DNA of 64,000 bases from Arthrobacter liuii. GTDB taxonomy: Bacteria > Actinomycetota > Actinomycetes > Actinomycetales > Micrococcaceae. Positions within the stretch are counted from its first letter, which is position 1; every line of letters begins with the position of its first letter. The notes beneath the pieces were generated by a model. That model was not told where the DNA came from. It saw nothing but the letters and a program-made list of their open reading frames with translations, and searched no databases. The position numbers and the translations under genes were made by a program. Shown here one piece after another: positions 45,228 to 54,549 of this stretch. The stretch spans positions 76,468 to 140,467 of the forward strand of contig NZ_BMFW01000001.1 in assembly GCF_014639275.1 (NCBI RefSeq), in the 5' to 3' direction.

Positions 45228-45965
45228 CTAGGCGGTGACCAGCGTGCCCAGCTTCTCGCCAAGGATGGCGCGGGTGACGTTGCCTTCGCCCTCCATGCCG
45301 AAGACCACCATGGAGAGGTCGTTGTCCTTGCACATGGTCATGGCCGTCTGGTCCATGACGCGGATGTCGCGGCGCAGTGCATCGTCGTAGCTAAGGGTCT
45401 CCAGGCGTTCTGCAGTGGGGTCCTTCTTCGGGTCCGCTGTGTAGACGGCGTCCACCCCGCTCTTGGCCATGAGGACCACGTCGGCGTGGACTTCCAGCGC
45501 CCGCTGGGCGGCCACTGTGTCGGTGGAGAAGTACGGCAGGCCGGCACCGGCGCCAAAGATGACAACCCGGCCCTTTTCCATGTGGCGGATGGCGCGCCGC
45601 GGGATGTAGGCCTCGGCCACCTGGCCCATGGTGATGGCACTCTGGACGCGGGTCTCCACCCCTGCCTGCTCAAGGAAATCCTGCAGCGCGAGGCAGTTCA
45701 TGACGGTTCCCAGCATGCCCATGTAGTCGGCGCGGGAGCGGTCCATGCCGCTCTGGGACAGTTCGGCGCCGCGGAAGAAGTTGCCGCCACCTACCACGAT
45801 GGCCACCTCAACCTCGGGGACGGCGGCGGCGATCTGCTTGGCGACATTGCGGACGGTTTCGGGGTCGACACCCAGCTTCCCGCCGCCGAAGACCTCGCCG
45901 GAGAGCTTCAGGAGGACCCGCCGCCGGCCCTTCTCTGAATGCGTGACAGTGTTGACGGCTTCCAT
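45228..45965 (-). CDS. pyrH: UMP kinase
   Basis: This hexameric amino-acid-kinase-fold enzyme phosphorylates UMP for pyrimidine nucleotide synthesis. The 245-residue protein has [60 protein letters not shown] and [23 protein letters not shown] 45965 has GGAAGG 5 nt upstream; the longer upstream frame is not real. It is separated from tsf by a rho-independent terminator, so it probably has its own promoter or relies on read-through. Confidence 0.97.
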   Translation of the reverse strand: MEAVNTVTHSEKGRRRVLLKLSGEVFGGGKLGVDPETVRNVAKQIAAAVPEVEVAIVVGGGNFFRGAELSQSGMDRSRADYMGMLGTVMNCLALQDFLEQAGVETRVQSAITMGQVAEAYIPRRAIRHMEKGRVVIFGAGAGLPYFSTDTVAAQRALEVHADVVLMAKSGVDAVYTADPKKDPTAERLETLSYDDALRRDIRVMDQTAMTMCKDNDLSMVVFGMEGEGNVTRAILGEKLGTLVTA

Positions 45966-46054
45966 GATGCCTTCCCGTTGGTGATTCTGAAAAAAGGGTA
46001 TCCTGCCGGATCCGGTGGTTGGAACCGGTCGCGCTCCAAGTGGACTGCGCGCAT

Positions 46055-46090
46055 GCAAAAGGGGCGGCCACCGAAGTGGCCACCCCTTGC
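46055..46090 (-). terminator. Rho-independent terminator after tsf
   Basis: On the minus strand GCAAGGGGTGGCCAC pairs with GTGGCCGCCCCTTTTGC around a TTCG loop, and the descending arm contains TTTT. It begins 9 nt after the tsf stop. Confidence 0.85.
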
Positions 46091-46098
46091 AATTTCGA

Positions 46099-46935
46099 CT
46101 AGGAGCCGACGCGGAAACGCGTGAACGCGGTTCCCTTGACACCGGCCTCTTCGAGGACCTGTGCCACGGACTTCTTGGCGTCCTTGGCGAATGCCTGGTC
46201 AACCAGGACCTCGCCCTTGTAGAAGCCCGTCACGCGGCCTTCCACAATCTTGGTGAGGGCAGCTTCGGGCTTGCCCTCCGCCTTGGCGGTCTCTTCGGCG
46301 ATGCGGCGCTCGGACTCGACGAGCTCGGCCGGAACGTCCTCGCGGGTGAGGTAGTTCGGAGCCATGGCAGCGATGTGGACGGCGACATCGTGTGCCGCAG
46401 CGGTGGCGGCTTCGCCTTCACCGTCGACCGCGAACAGCACGCCCACCTGGGCCGGGAGGTCCTTGGAGGTCTTGTGCAGGTAAGCGTCGACCGTTGCACC
46501 CTCAACGCGGGAGATGCGGCGGACAACAACCTTCTCGCCCAGGATGGCGCCCTCTTCGACGACGACCTCGGACAGCGGCTTGCCGTCGACGTCGGTGGCC
46601 AGCAGGGTCTCGAGGTCGGCTGCGCCGGACTCGACTGCGACGGCCAGGACCTTGTCGGCCAGCTGGATGAACTTGTCAGCCTTGGCAACGAAGTCGGTTT
46701 CGCAGTTGACCTCGATCATGACGCCGACGCCATTGCTGACCTTGGCGGCCACGAGGCCTTCGGCGGTGGAGCGGCCTTCACGCTTGGTAGCGCCCTTGAG
46801 GCCCTTGATGCGGATGATCTCGATGGCCTTCTCGGCGTCACCGTTGGCTTCGTCAAGAGCCTTCTTGACGTCCATCATGCCGGCGCCGGTGCGCTCGCGC
46901 AGGGCCTTGATGTCCGCGGCAGTGTAGTTCGCCAT
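46099..46935 (-). CDS. tsf: Elongation factor Ts
   Basis: EF-Ts recycles EF-Tu by nucleotide exchange. The 278-residue protein has the N-terminal UBA-like domain ([20 protein letters not shown], then [18 protein letters not shown]) and the exchange core ([20 protein letters not shown], with the key TDFVAK). The C-terminal end is [20 protein letters not shown]. It is 124 bp downstream of rpsB and followed by a strong terminator. Confidence 0.97.
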   Translation of the reverse strand: MANYTAADIKALRERTGAGMMDVKKALDEANGDAEKAIEIIRIKGLKGATKREGRSTAEGLVAAKVSNGVGVMIEVNCETDFVAKADKFIQLADKVLAVAVESGAADLETLLATDVDGKPLSEVVVEEGAILGEKVVVRRISRVEGATVDAYLHKTSKDLPAQVGVLFAVDGEGEAATAAAHDVAVHIAAMAPNYLTREDVPAELVESERRIAEETAKAEGKPEAALTKIVEGRVTGFYKGEVLVDQAFAKDAKKSVAQVLEEAGVKGTAFTRFRVGS

Positions 46936-47059
46936 GTGAACCCCTCTGTCTAGAAATGTGTGGTGGTGTACGGACCGACAGGACAGCAGCCCACGGGGGC
47001 CGCCGTCCTGTCAGCAGCTCCGGCGCCGGGGGGCGCCGGAGAATCCGGATTTACTTGTA

Positions 47060-47938
47060 TTACTTGGCGTCGTCTGCAGCCGGAGCTTCGGCTGCGGGAG
47101 CCTCGGCAGCGGCCGGAGCTTCCTCAGCAGCCGGTGCTTCCTCAGCTGCCGGAGCGGCAGCGGCTTCTGCCTTGCTGCCTTCGAGGAGCTCGCGCTCCCA
47201 CTCGGCCAGCGGCTCTTCCGGAGCTTCGGTGGCGCCCGTGCCGCGGCTGTTGCGGGCGATCAGGCCTTCGGCAACGGCGTCGGCAACAACGCGGGTCAGG
47301 AGGTTCACGGAGCGGATGGCGTCGTCGTTGCCCGGGATCGGGAAGTCGACTTCGTCCGGATCACAGTTGGTGTCCAGGATGGCCACAACCGGGATGTTCA
47401 GCTTCTTGGCCTCGTCAACGGCGAGGTGTTCCTTCTTGGTGTCAACAACCCACAGCAGGGACGGAGCCTTGGTCAGGTTGCGGATACCGCCCAGGTTGGA
47501 CTCAAGCTTGGTGAGCTCGCGCTTGAGGAGCAGCAGTTCCTTCTTCGTGTAAGCGGAACCGGCGACGTCGTCGAAGTCGATCTCTTCGAGCTCTTTCATG
47601 CGCTGGATACGCTTGGCAACCGTCTGGAAGTTGGTCAGCATACCGCCGAGCCAACGCTGGTTGACGTAAGGCTGGCCGACGCGGGTTGCCTGCTCGGCAA
47701 TTGCTTCCTGGGCCTGCTTCTTGGTGCCGACGAAGAGCACGGTGCCGCCGTGGGCAACAGTGGCCTTGACGAACTCGTAGGCACGGTCGATGTAGGACAG
47801 CGACTGCTGAAGGTCGATGATGTAGATGCCGTTGCGCTCGGTGAAGATGAAGCGCTTCATCTTCGGGTTCCAACGGCGGGTCTGGTGTCCAAAGTGGACG
47901 CCGCTGTCAAGCAGCTGGCGCATGGTTACGACGGGCAT
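47060..47938 (-). CDS. rpsB: 30S ribosomal protein S2
   Basis: The 292-residue S2 has the typical blocks [60 protein letters not shown] and [20 protein letters not shown]. After residue 240 comes an acidic Ala/Pro/Glu tail with repeats of [12 protein letters not shown], typical of actinobacterial S2. ATG 47938 is chosen (AAGGAG upstream); the ORF from 47968 is longer but lacks support. Confidence 0.97.
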   Translation of the reverse strand: MPVVTMRQLLDSGVHFGHQTRRWNPKMKRFIFTERNGIYIIDLQQSLSYIDRAYEFVKATVAHGGTVLFVGTKKQAQEAIAEQATRVGQPYVNQRWLGGMLTNFQTVAKRIQRMKELEEIDFDDVAGSAYTKKELLLLKRELTKLESNLGGIRNLTKAPSLLWVVDTKKEHLAVDEAKKLNIPVVAILDTNCDPDEVDFPIPGNDDAIRSVNLLTRVVADAVAEGLIARNSRGTGATEAPEEPLAEWERELLEGSKAEAAAAPAAEEAPAAEEAPAAAEAPAAEAPAADDAK

Positions 47939-48385
47939 TCCGACGCTCCTTATTTTCCGGCAGGTCATTCATGAGAAAACCCGGAGGCCTCTTACCCTGC
48001 CAATAGTTGACGGTTTATTAGCGTGGCCCGGACGGGCCGTGCTCCTGGCATCCACTGCCCTTCCCATCAGGACAATGCCTGACCGCAGGAAGCGCGATCC
48101 TCCTTGGACGACGCCGGGGCGTTGGCTGCCGGAGGGCTGGATGCGCGTAGTCAGCCGCCGCTCCCCCACACTCCTGAATGAGATGTGCCGACGCGATCCG
48201 GACAAGCTGATGCACCGCGGGGGTGGATCACTGGGACGGGAAGCGTTGAGGGCGCAGCAAACTGCTCCAGCAAGTGTACTACAGGCGTCCCCGCCTGCCA
48301 GACAGGGCGCTCTTGCCCAGGGCCGTTTTCCACATAGCCCAAACCTCCCCTGCCCGCGCCGGAATCGGGCGGCCAGGCTGGTGGC
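47939..48385. other. 447-bp intergenic region between rpsB and an M23 peptidase gene
   Basis: This is divergent spacing that must hold the rpsB promoter and leader and the peptidase promoter. I see a GGCCCG/CGGGCC inverted repeat at about 48024-48037, but no convincing -35/-10 pair, RNA gene or small ORF. The long minus-strand open frame here is the antisense of the peptidase gene. Confidence 0.6.
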
Positions 48386-49027
48386 ATGAAACCACCAGCC
48401 CTCCTGGCCGCACTCCTCCTGCTGCCGGCGTCCGTGGCCTCCCCCGGGCCGGCGCTGCCCAACAACGCGGCATTCCCCTACAGCGCAGTAAGCCCTGACA
48501 GCGCAGCCCTTCCCAACGGCGCAAGCCAGTACGGTTCCACCAACCTCAGGCAGGCTGCCGCCGGCTACCAGGGAAGCACGACGACGGCTGCTGAAGCGGG
48601 TGCCCGGCCTTCCTGGCAGTGGCCGCTGGCACCGCGGCCGCCGGTGCTGCGCGGCTTCGATCCCCCGCCAAAACCCTGGCTCAGCGGGCACCGCGGCGTG
48701 GACTTGGGCTTCGCCGCGGCCGGATCCGAAGTCGTTTCTCCCGCTGCGGGAAGAGTCAGCTTCGTGGGCGTGGTGGTGGACCGTCCGGTGATCACCATCG
48801 ACCATGGCGGCGAGTTGCGGAGCAGTTTCGAACCAGTGGAAAGCACGTTGGCAGTGGGTGCCGCCGTGGCTGCGGGCGACGCGATCGGGACCGTACTTCC
48901 GGGGCACTGCACGGCAGCACAGTGCCTGCATTGGGGCGTGCGGGAAGGGACGGAGTACGTCAATCCCCTGCGGTTCGTCCTGGACCTTCGCCCGTCCATC
49001 CTCCTTCCGCTGCCTGGGGCGCCATAG
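48386..49027 (+). CDS. M23 family metallopeptidase, exported
   Basis: This is a probable peptidoglycan endopeptidase of 213 residues. It has a signal peptide (KPPALLAALLLLPASVASPG) and a low-complexity Asn/Ser/Ala linker. The LytM domain follows, with HRGVDLGFAAAGSEVVSPAA (zinc His and Asp), VITIDHGGELRSSFEPVEST, and LHWGVREGTEYVNPLRFV (second zinc His). The PGHCTAAQC segment has two Cys. It is divergent from rpsB, a frequent neighbour in this lineage. Confidence 0.9.
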   Translation: MKPPALLAALLLLPASVASPGPALPNNAAFPYSAVSPDSAALPNGASQYGSTNLRQAAAGYQGSTTTAAEAGARPSWQWPLAPRPPVLRGFDPPPKPWLSGHRGVDLGFAAAGSEVVSPAAGRVSFVGVVVDRPVITIDHGGELRSSFEPVESTLAVGAAVAAGDAIGTVLPGHCTAAQCLHWGVREGTEYVNPLRFVLDLRPSILLPLPGAP

Positions 49028-49118
49028 GCCGGGTCAGGGTACCGAAGGGCCGGGCGCTGGGGCCAAAGGAGCCCGATGGGCCGCCGGGGGCCGGAGACTC
49101 CTTGAGGCGGCAGGCCGC

Positions 49119-50309
49119 CTAAACGATAGCCGAGATGCCCGTGATGGCCCGCCCCGTCACCAGGGTGTTGATTTCGGCCGTGCCCTCGTAGGAGTAGATG
49201 GCCTCGGCGTCTGCGAAGATCTTGGCCATCTCGAAGTCGGTCACGATTCCGTTGCCGCCCAGGATGCTTCGGCCCAGCGCCACGCTGTCCCGCATGCGCG
49301 CGGTGGCGAAGGCCTTGGCGAGCGCCGACTGTTCGTCCTTGGCCACGCCCGCGTCCTCAAGCTGCGAAAGGCGGACCATCATGCCCATGGAGCTGACGGT
49401 GTTGCCCAGGATCCGGACCAGCTGGTCCTGGATGAGCTGGAAGGAGGCCAGGGGGCGGCCGAACTGGTGGCGCTCCACGGCGTAGGCGCGGGCAACATCG
49501 AACGCGGCCTGCTGGAGTCCGACGGCCTGCCAGGCCACTGCCAGCCGGGTGACTTTGAGTACCTTGTTGACGTCGCGGAAGCTGTTGGCGTTGGCGAGTT
49601 TAAAGTGGTCCGGGACCACCACGTCCTCAAGGACGATGTCGGCATTCTGGACGGTACGCAGGGAGATCTTGTTTTCAATCTTTGCGGTGTTGAAGCCGGC
49701 CAGCGTGGTGTCCACCATGAAGCCTTTGACCTGGTTGTCCGCCACGTCCCGGGCGTAGACCACCACCCAGTCAGAGAAGGTGGCGTTGCCAATCCATCGC
49801 TTCGCACCGTTGAGGATCCAGTTGCCGCCGTCCCTGCGCGCCGTGGTCCGGGTCCCGCCGGCTACATCGCTGCCGCCCAGCGGCTCGGTCAGGCCGAAGG
49901 CACCAATCTTCTTCAGGGCGTAGACGTCGGGAAGCCATTCGTCCTTCTGCTCTTCGGATGCCAGCAACTCAATGGAGCCGGTGAACAGCCCGTCGTGCAC
50001 GCCCAGGAAGGTGGCGATGGAAGCGTCGGCGCGGGTGACCTCTGCCTGCAGCATGCCTGCGAAGAGATTGGAGTACCCCTGGCGCCGGACCGGGCTGCCC
50101 AGGTCCAGGCCAGCGAGCTTCGGAACCAGGTCCATGGGGAACTCCCCGCGGTTCCAGCAGCCCACCGCAATGGGCTTGACCTCGCGCGCCAGGAAATCGC
50201 GGACTTCGGCGAGCCGGTCCTGCTCCTTGCCGGAAAGAAGCTGCTCGAAGGCGAAGAAGTCGCCGTCTGCGTAGGGAAGCTCTTGGGGACCGGCTGCGGA
50301 GCTGGACAT
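49119..50309 (-). CDS. Acyl-CoA dehydrogenase (glutaryl-CoA dehydrogenase-like)
   Basis: This FAD-dependent enzyme of 396 residues has IGAFGLTEPLGGSDVAGGTR and GNWILNGAKRWIGNATFSDW. It continues with YAVERHQFGRPLASFQLIQD, SILGGNGIVTDFEMAKIFAD, and AEAIYSYEGTAEINTLVTGR, where the Glu before GT is the expected catalytic base. The end (TYEGT..I..L..GRAITG pattern) is like glutaryl-CoA dehydrogenases, but the substrate is not proven. No other fatty-acid genes adjoin it. A perfect 28-bp palindrome lies 49 bp upstream, pointing to a TetR-type repressor encoded elsewhere. Confidence 0.88.
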   Translation of the reverse strand: MSSSAAGPQELPYADGDFFAFEQLLSGKEQDRLAEVRDFLAREVKPIAVGCWNRGEFPMDLVPKLAGLDLGSPVRRQGYSNLFAGMLQAEVTRADASIATFLGVHDGLFTGSIELLASEEQKDEWLPDVYALKKIGAFGLTEPLGGSDVAGGTRTTARRDGGNWILNGAKRWIGNATFSDWVVVYARDVADNQVKGFMVDTTLAGFNTAKIENKISLRTVQNADIVLEDVVVPDHFKLANANSFRDVNKVLKVTRLAVAWQAVGLQQAAFDVARAYAVERHQFGRPLASFQLIQDQLVRILGNTVSSMGMMVRLSQLEDAGVAKDEQSALAKAFATARMRDSVALGRSILGGNGIVTDFEMAKIFADAEAIYSYEGTAEINTLVTGRAITGISAIV

Positions 50310-50357
50310 GGTTACCTTCTTTGGTGATCAATGCTGACCATGCCTCGGAACGGAGCA

Positions 50358-50385
50358 CGGTATGTTACTGATCAGTAACATACCG
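50358..50385. promoter_or_regulatory. Perfect 28-bp palindrome upstream of the acyl-CoA dehydrogenase gene
   Basis: The half-site CGGTATGTTACTGA is followed by its exact reverse complement. The TTACTGATCAGTAA core looks like a TetR-family operator. It sits between the tRNA terminator and the dehydrogenase start (50309), where it would overlap the promoter. Confidence 0.75.
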
Positions 50386-50408
50386 CAGGGTGCGGGGTTA
50401 ACCAAGAA

Positions 50409-50441
50409 AACCGCGGCCGACGAAAATCATCGGCCGCGGTT
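50409..50441 (-). terminator. Rho-independent terminator after the tRNA gene
   Basis: A 12-bp stem (AACCGCGGCCGA with TCGGCCGCGGTT) closes a 9-nt loop and is followed on the minus strand by TTTTCTT. Confidence 0.88.
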
Positions 50442-50446
50442 GTCGG

Positions 50447-50520
50447 TAGGGCTACTCGGACTTGAACCGAGGACCTTAGGATTATGAGTCCCGCGCTCTA
50501 ACCAGCTGAGCTATAGCCCC
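50447..50520 (-). tRNA. tRNA with CAT anticodon (tRNA-Ile2 more likely than tRNA-Met)
   Basis: The 74-nt cloverleaf has acceptor GGGGCTA/TAGCCCT (with a G1:U72 wobble), a D arm GCTC/GAGC, and anticodon loop CTCATAA giving CAT. The T arm is CTCGG-TTCAAGT-CCGAG and the discriminator is A; no CCA is encoded. The Ile-like acceptor GGGGCTA and the GGTTCAAGTCC T arm resemble lysidine-modified tRNA-Ile2 rather than elongator tRNA-Met, but the anticodon is the same. The outermost anticodon-stem pair (27-43) is mismatched. Confidence 0.85.
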
Positions 50521-50595
50521 CCAAACCCCGGGAGCATATGTGCGAACGCCGCGCTCCGACAAGGCAAAAACACTCTAGCAAACCCGGGAAAGGGT

Positions 50596-51792
50596 TCAGA
50601 CCACTTTGTCCTCGTAGGTGGCGCCGCGGTACAGGTCCTCGAAGGTCTGCAGTGTTCGCTGGAGACTGTGGGGCTCCACCATTTGCCGGCTTGCCAGGCC
50701 CATGGCGCGCTGTTCATCCTTGGGCAGCTGCAGGACCTGGGTGATCTTCTTGGCGAGGTCGTCACTGTCGTTGGGCGTGAAAAGGTACCCGTTCTCACCG
50801 TCGCGCACCAGGTGCGGCAGGGCCATGGCGTCGGCAAGGATAACCGGGGTGGAGGCCGACATCGCTTCCAGGGTCACCAGCGACTGCAGTTCTGCGGTTC
50901 CGGGCATGCAGAACAGGTCGGCCCGGATGTAGGCCGTGCGCAGTTCGGCGTCGCTGGCAAGGCCCAGAAACTTCACCCGGTGGCCGAGTCCAAGACGCCG
51001 CACCAGCTCTTCGAGGGCCGTCCGCACTTCACCGCCGCCCACGATTTCCAAGTGCACGTTCAGCTCCGGCGGCGTTTTGCCGACAGCCTCGATCAGCACG
51101 TCCACGTGCTTTTCCTCCGCAAGCCGTCCGGCGAACAGCACGGTGGGGTGGGCGTGGGGCTCGATGTGCTCGCCGGGCGTCAGTTCGTAGGCCGCCGAGT
51201 CGATGCCGTTGGACAGCGGGAGCACCTTCCGCAGGAATGCGTGCTCGTGCATGGCCCTCGCAGCCAGGGGCGTCGGGGTGGTCACCACGTCCGCCTGGCC
51301 CATCACCTTGCCCATGTCCTTCCACGAGATCCGGCCAATAATGTCCTTGAACCACTCGGGGAAGGGCAGGAAGGGGTTGAGGTTTTCGGGCATGAAGTGG
51401 TTGGTGGCCACGATACGGACACCGCGCTTCACGGCCTCATAGAGCACGTGTTCGCCGATCATGTAGTGGCTTTGGATGTGCACAACGTCCGGCTTCACCC
51501 GGTCGAAGAGGAGGCTGATTTCTTTCTTGATCTCCCAGGGAAAGCAGAGGCGGAAGCTCTCGTGGGTGAACGCCTTGTGCGAGCGGAGCCGGTGCACGGT
51601 TGCTTCGTCGCGGAACTCCGTGAAGCTCTTTCCCTTGCTGTCACGCGACGCCAGCACATGGACGTTGTGGCCCCGGGCGGTCATTCCCTTGGCCAGCCGG
51701 TAGCCAAACTGGGCAGCGCCGTTAACATCCGGCGGGTACGTGTCGGCGGCAATGAGGATGGTCAGGGGGCGCTGGTCGGCGGGCGTGGTCAT
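50596..51792 (-). CDS. Glycosyltransferase family 4 protein
   Basis: This is a GT-B glycosyltransferase of 398 residues. The N-domain has ILIAADTYPPDVNGAAQFGY, then RLAKGMTARGHNVHVLAS. The nucleotide-sugar-binding C-domain has TVLFAGRLAEEKHVDVLIEA and FCMPGTAELQSLVTLEAMSA with the EX7E-type Glu pair (ELQSLVTLE). It is similar to lipid mannosyl/glucosyltransferases. Proximity to a CDP-alcohol phosphotransferase on the same strand suggests glycolipid or phosphatidylinositol-mannoside-like synthesis, but the acceptor is not known. Confidence 0.88.
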   Translation of the reverse strand: MTTPADQRPLTILIAADTYPPDVNGAAQFGYRLAKGMTARGHNVHVLASRDSKGKSFTEFRDEATVHRLRSHKAFTHESFRLCFPWEIKKEISLLFDRVKPDVVHIQSHYMIGEHVLYEAVKRGVRIVATNHFMPENLNPFLPFPEWFKDIIGRISWKDMGKVMGQADVVTTPTPLAARAMHEHAFLRKVLPLSNGIDSAAYELTPGEHIEPHAHPTVLFAGRLAEEKHVDVLIEAVGKTPPELNVHLEIVGGGEVRTALEELVRRLGLGHRVKFLGLASDAELRTAYIRADLFCMPGTAELQSLVTLEAMSASTPVILADAMALPHLVRDGENGYLFTPNDSDDLAKKITQVLQLPKDEQRAMGLASRQMVEPHSLQRTLQTFEDLYRGATYEDKVV

Positions 51793-51903
51793 GGGGAGTA
51801 CTCCTGATGGTCACGGTGCGGACACCGTGGAACTGGCAGCACGGTTTGCCGCTGGCGCGGGGCGCCGGGCTTCGTGGGATTGCTGGTTACGTACGTGGAT
51901 GGG

Positions 51904-52812
51904 CTAGTGGGACGGCTTGCCGGCGGCCTTCCGCGCGTCCTTCTTTCGCTTGGTGACCTCCGGGTGGTGCCGGGATAGGGCGATAACCCCAACGATAGCA
52001 AGGCAGGCAGCCGTTCCCATCGCAATGGCCATGACGGCATGGACGTCAGGGCGCAGTTCACCCAGGATGATGATGCCGATCGCAATGCCCACCATGGGGT
52101 CCACCACCGTCAGTCCGGCGATGACCAGGTCCGGCGGCCCGGTTGAGTACGCGCTTTGCACGAACCAGGACCCGAGGCCGCCGGCCGCAATGATGGCCAC
52201 CACCGAGTACCACTGGACGTTCAACAGGAAGAGTCCGTTGGGGTCCAGGAGGTGCTTGCCGATAATCCGCGTGAGGACTGCAACGAAGCCGAACAGGATG
52301 CCGGCGCCGAGGATGTAGACGAAAGCGTTCATGCGGTGTTTGAACATCACTGCCAGCGTGCCGAACAGGCCCACCGCCAGCGCGAGAAGCAGCACGATGG
52401 TGAGCTCATCCTCAGGGCTGACGTGGTGGCTCTCCTGGGTGACGTTGACCGCCAGGAGGACAAAGAGGGCGGATCCCGTGACGCATGCGCCGATGGACAC
52501 GGCCGTGGCACGGTTGATGGTCAGGTCCTGGTCCCGGGCGTTGATCACCGTGGTGATCACCAGGGCAATGGCTCCGATGGGCTGGATCACCGTGAGCGGG
52601 GCGGAGACCAGGGCCACCGCATTCATCGCCATTCCAGTGCAGAGCAGCAGGAGCCCGAACATCCACCGTGGATTGCGCAGCAGCCGCAGGAAGCCGTTGG
52701 AACTCAGGGCAAGGCCGCCGGTATCCGCCTTGACGGCGCTTCCCTGGCGCTGCGCGCCCAAGGCCAGGCAGAAGGCCCCGAGGACCGCAAGGCCCACGGC
52801 AACCCACACCAT
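51904..52812 (-). CDS. EamA/NIPA-like membrane transporter
   Basis: This is a 302-residue DMT-superfamily protein with nine to ten TM helices (MVWVAVGLAVLGAFCLALGA, then LLLLCTGMAMNAVALVSAPL). Motifs are TVIQPIGAIALVITTVINAR and TVVDPMVGIAIGIIILGELR, resembling the NIPA/DMT group. It could export metabolites or Mg2+, but the sequence does not say which. ATG 52812 overlaps the stop of the upstream CDP-alcohol phosphatidyltransferase (TGATG). The long N-terminal frame to 53121 is a shadow. Confidence 0.85.
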   Translation of the reverse strand: MVWVAVGLAVLGAFCLALGAQRQGSAVKADTGGLALSSNGFLRLLRNPRWMFGLLLLCTGMAMNAVALVSAPLTVIQPIGAIALVITTVINARDQDLTINRATAVSIGACVTGSALFVLLAVNVTQESHHVSPEDELTIVLLLALAVGLFGTLAVMFKHRMNAFVYILGAGILFGFVAVLTRIIGKHLLDPNGLFLLNVQWYSVVAIIAAGGLGSWFVQSAYSTGPPDLVIAGLTVVDPMVGIAIGIIILGELRPDVHAVMAIAMGTAACLAIVGVIALSRHHPEVTKRKKDARKAAGKPSH

Positions 52813-53435
52813 CAGCCGTCCCCGCCTTCGTGCTGCTTCAGTTCCCTGCCCTTTCGCAGCATTGCCCAGAAGTAGTTGTATGCAGCGATCCAGTGACCAA
52901 CCAGGCCCAGGCCCAGAACCACCCAGGCGATGGCGAAGAGTTGGTCCTGGAACCCTGTGTCCAGGTGTGAGAGGACCAGCAGCGGGGTGCCCAAAAGCAA
53001 CAGTCCGGTCCGGACCTTGCCCACCACGCTGACGGGGAGGTCCGGGTGGCCATGGAAGAGGGAGAGCGTCAGGACCAGCAGCACGGCGTCGGGGACCACC
53101 AGTGCGGCCAGGTACAGCCAATGCACGACGCCGGCAATCACCAAGGTGGACGCCACGGCCAGCAGGGCCAGCCGGTCCGCGATGGGGTCAAGGACCCTGC
53201 CCAGCCTGGAGGTCTGGTCGAACCGGCGGGCAATGTAGCCGTCAATCCAGTCGGTTCCGGCCATGACCGCCAGGACGATCACGCCGATCCCGTATCCCTT
53301 CTGGGCCAGGACGAGCCACATGAAGAGCGGAACACCCATGAACCGGACCACGGTGAGCAGGTTGGGGATGGTGAACACGAGGTCGTGGTCCACCTGGGGA
53401 CGGCCGGGGCGGGCACCTGCACCAATGAACTTCAC
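52812..53435 (-). CDS. CDP-alcohol phosphatidyltransferase
   Basis: This membrane enzyme transfers a phosphatidyl group from CDP-DAG to an alcohol (PgsA/cardiolipin-synthase family). The diagnostic motif DWIDGYIARRFDQTSRLGRV, then LDPIADR, matches D-x2-D-G-x2-A-R-x8-G-x3-D-x3-D. The 207 residues have about six TM helices. The headgroup (glycerol phosphate, inositol phosphate or a phospholipid) is not resolvable from sequence. It is coupled to the transporter downstream and about 80 bp after the holin-like gene. Confidence 0.9.
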   Translation of the reverse strand: MKFIGAGARPGRPQVDHDLVFTIPNLLTVVRFMGVPLFMWLVLAQKGYGIGVIVLAVMAGTDWIDGYIARRFDQTSRLGRVLDPIADRLALLAVASTLVIAGVVHWLYLAALVVPDAVLLVLTLSLFHGHPDLPVSVVGKVRTGLLLLGTPLLVLSHLDTGFQDQLFAIAWVVLGLGLVGHWIAAYNYFWAMLRKGRELKQHEGGDG

Positions 53436-53518
53436 CCGTCCCCTCTCCTTCCTGCTGCGCCGCAGCGCGGTCTTTGGCTTATGCGTTGCCCGCCTGAACA
53501 GTGTTCACCGGAACAGGC

Positions 53519-54370
53519 CTAGTTGGAGCGGAAGAGCTTTCGGAGGAGGACCACCAGGACGGTTCCTGCTGCCACGAACGCTGCCAGCGGCTTCCAGCGG
53601 GCGGACAGGTCCGCTGATCCGGACAACGCCGCAAGCCTCTGCCCCGCCGCGTCCACACCCCGCTGGGCCAGCACCTGGCTTTCGCGGGCCTTGACCTGGG
53701 CGGCGGCCAGCAGGTACCGGGCCTGGGTCCTGATATCGAGCTCGGTGCCCAGTTCATCGCGGACCTCCGTGAGGTGATGGCGCCGCTGGTTCAGGCGGCG
53801 CACCAGCTCGGGTTCGGACACCTGCGGGAACTCCTGGTCGTGCCGGGCGGCCTTGGCTTCCCTCTCCGCCTTGGCTTTGGCGGCTGCTTCAGCCTTGGCC
53901 GCCTTGGCCGCCTTGGCTTCCGGACTCTCCGGATCCAGGACGGCCGGGTTGAAGGCGGACCCCTCCCGGGCAATCCCGATATCGTGCCTGATGCCGCGGA
54001 TGGTTTCCTCCGGCATCAACGGCATGGCTTTCTTGAACCTCGCGAGGCCTATCAGTCCGCCGACGAGGGCTATCAGCAGGAACGCAGCGGAAACCAGGAG
54101 GGCTGCCAGCCATGCGGGCATGATGGTGGACAGCCCCATGATGGCGGCGACGATCAGGCCGACAACCAGGAATGCCAGGAAGAGCAGCGCCACGGCGAAG
54201 AAGGCCGCGGCCACCCCCACCTGGATTCCCTTGCGCTTGAGTTCGATCTTGGCGAAGGCGATCTCGTCGTTGAGCTGGCGGGGGGCCAACCGGAGAAGGA
54301 GCCTTGCCGTCCCGGGCAGCGCAGTGATACGCAATCCCGGGCTGGTACGCCCGCTGTGACGTCCGCTCAT
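53519..54370 (-). CDS. Phage-holin-family (DUF1469-like) membrane protein with coiled-coil C-terminus
   Basis: The 283-residue protein has the holin-family region LNDEIAFAKIELKRKGIQVG, then two TM hairpin segments (AAAFFAVALLFLAFLVVGLI; MPAWLAALLVSAAFLLIALV). An Ala/Lys/Glu-rich predicted coiled coil follows at about 155-185. A helical tail with VRRLNQRRHHLTEVRDELGT leads to a C-terminal hydrophobic segment (FVAAGTVLVVLLRKLF). It is a chromosomal membrane-organising protein rather than a phage gene; no other phage genes are near. ATG 54370 fits the start. Confidence 0.82.
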   Translation of the reverse strand: MSGRHSGRTSPGLRITALPGTARLLLRLAPRQLNDEIAFAKIELKRKGIQVGVAAAFFAVALLFLAFLVVGLIVAAIMGLSTIMPAWLAALLVSAAFLLIALVGGLIGLARFKKAMPLMPEETIRGIRHDIGIAREGSAFNPAVLDPESPEAKAAKAAKAEAAAKAKAEREAKAARHDQEFPQVSEPELVRRLNQRRHHLTEVRDELGTELDIRTQARYLLAAAQVKARESQVLAQRGVDAAGQRLAALSGSADLSARWKPLAAFVAAGTVLVVLLRKLFRSN

Positions 54371-54535
54371 CGGTTCCGCCTTACTGGTTTCATGGGTCGA
54401 TACTGCTTCCGTTGTTGCGGAAATGTGCAGCCGCACAGTCCACGCCACCAAAACTACCATTCAGGTTCAGGGCGAACTTGGGGGCTTGCCGGACGGCGCG
54501 GCCTACAACGCTGCAAAAACCGCCTGGGCCGGGCC

Positions 54536-54541
54536 TAGGAT
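54536..54541 (+). promoter_or_regulatory. Likely -10 element (TAGGAT) of a leaderless MFS mRNA
   Basis: TAGGAT is followed by 8 nt and then GTG 54550, with no ribosome-binding site. The candidate -35 is weak. Confidence 0.5.
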
Positions 54542-54549
54542 TGTTCTCC

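Noticed and set aside
47969..48931. Minus-strand 320-codon frame upstream of rpsB
   Set aside because: It lies antisense to the M23 peptidase, whose zinc motifs and signal peptide are clear.
53519..54370. Prophage remnant suggested by a holin-family protein
   Set aside because: The protein is a long chromosomal coiled-coil type and no other phage gene, integrase or att site is nearby.
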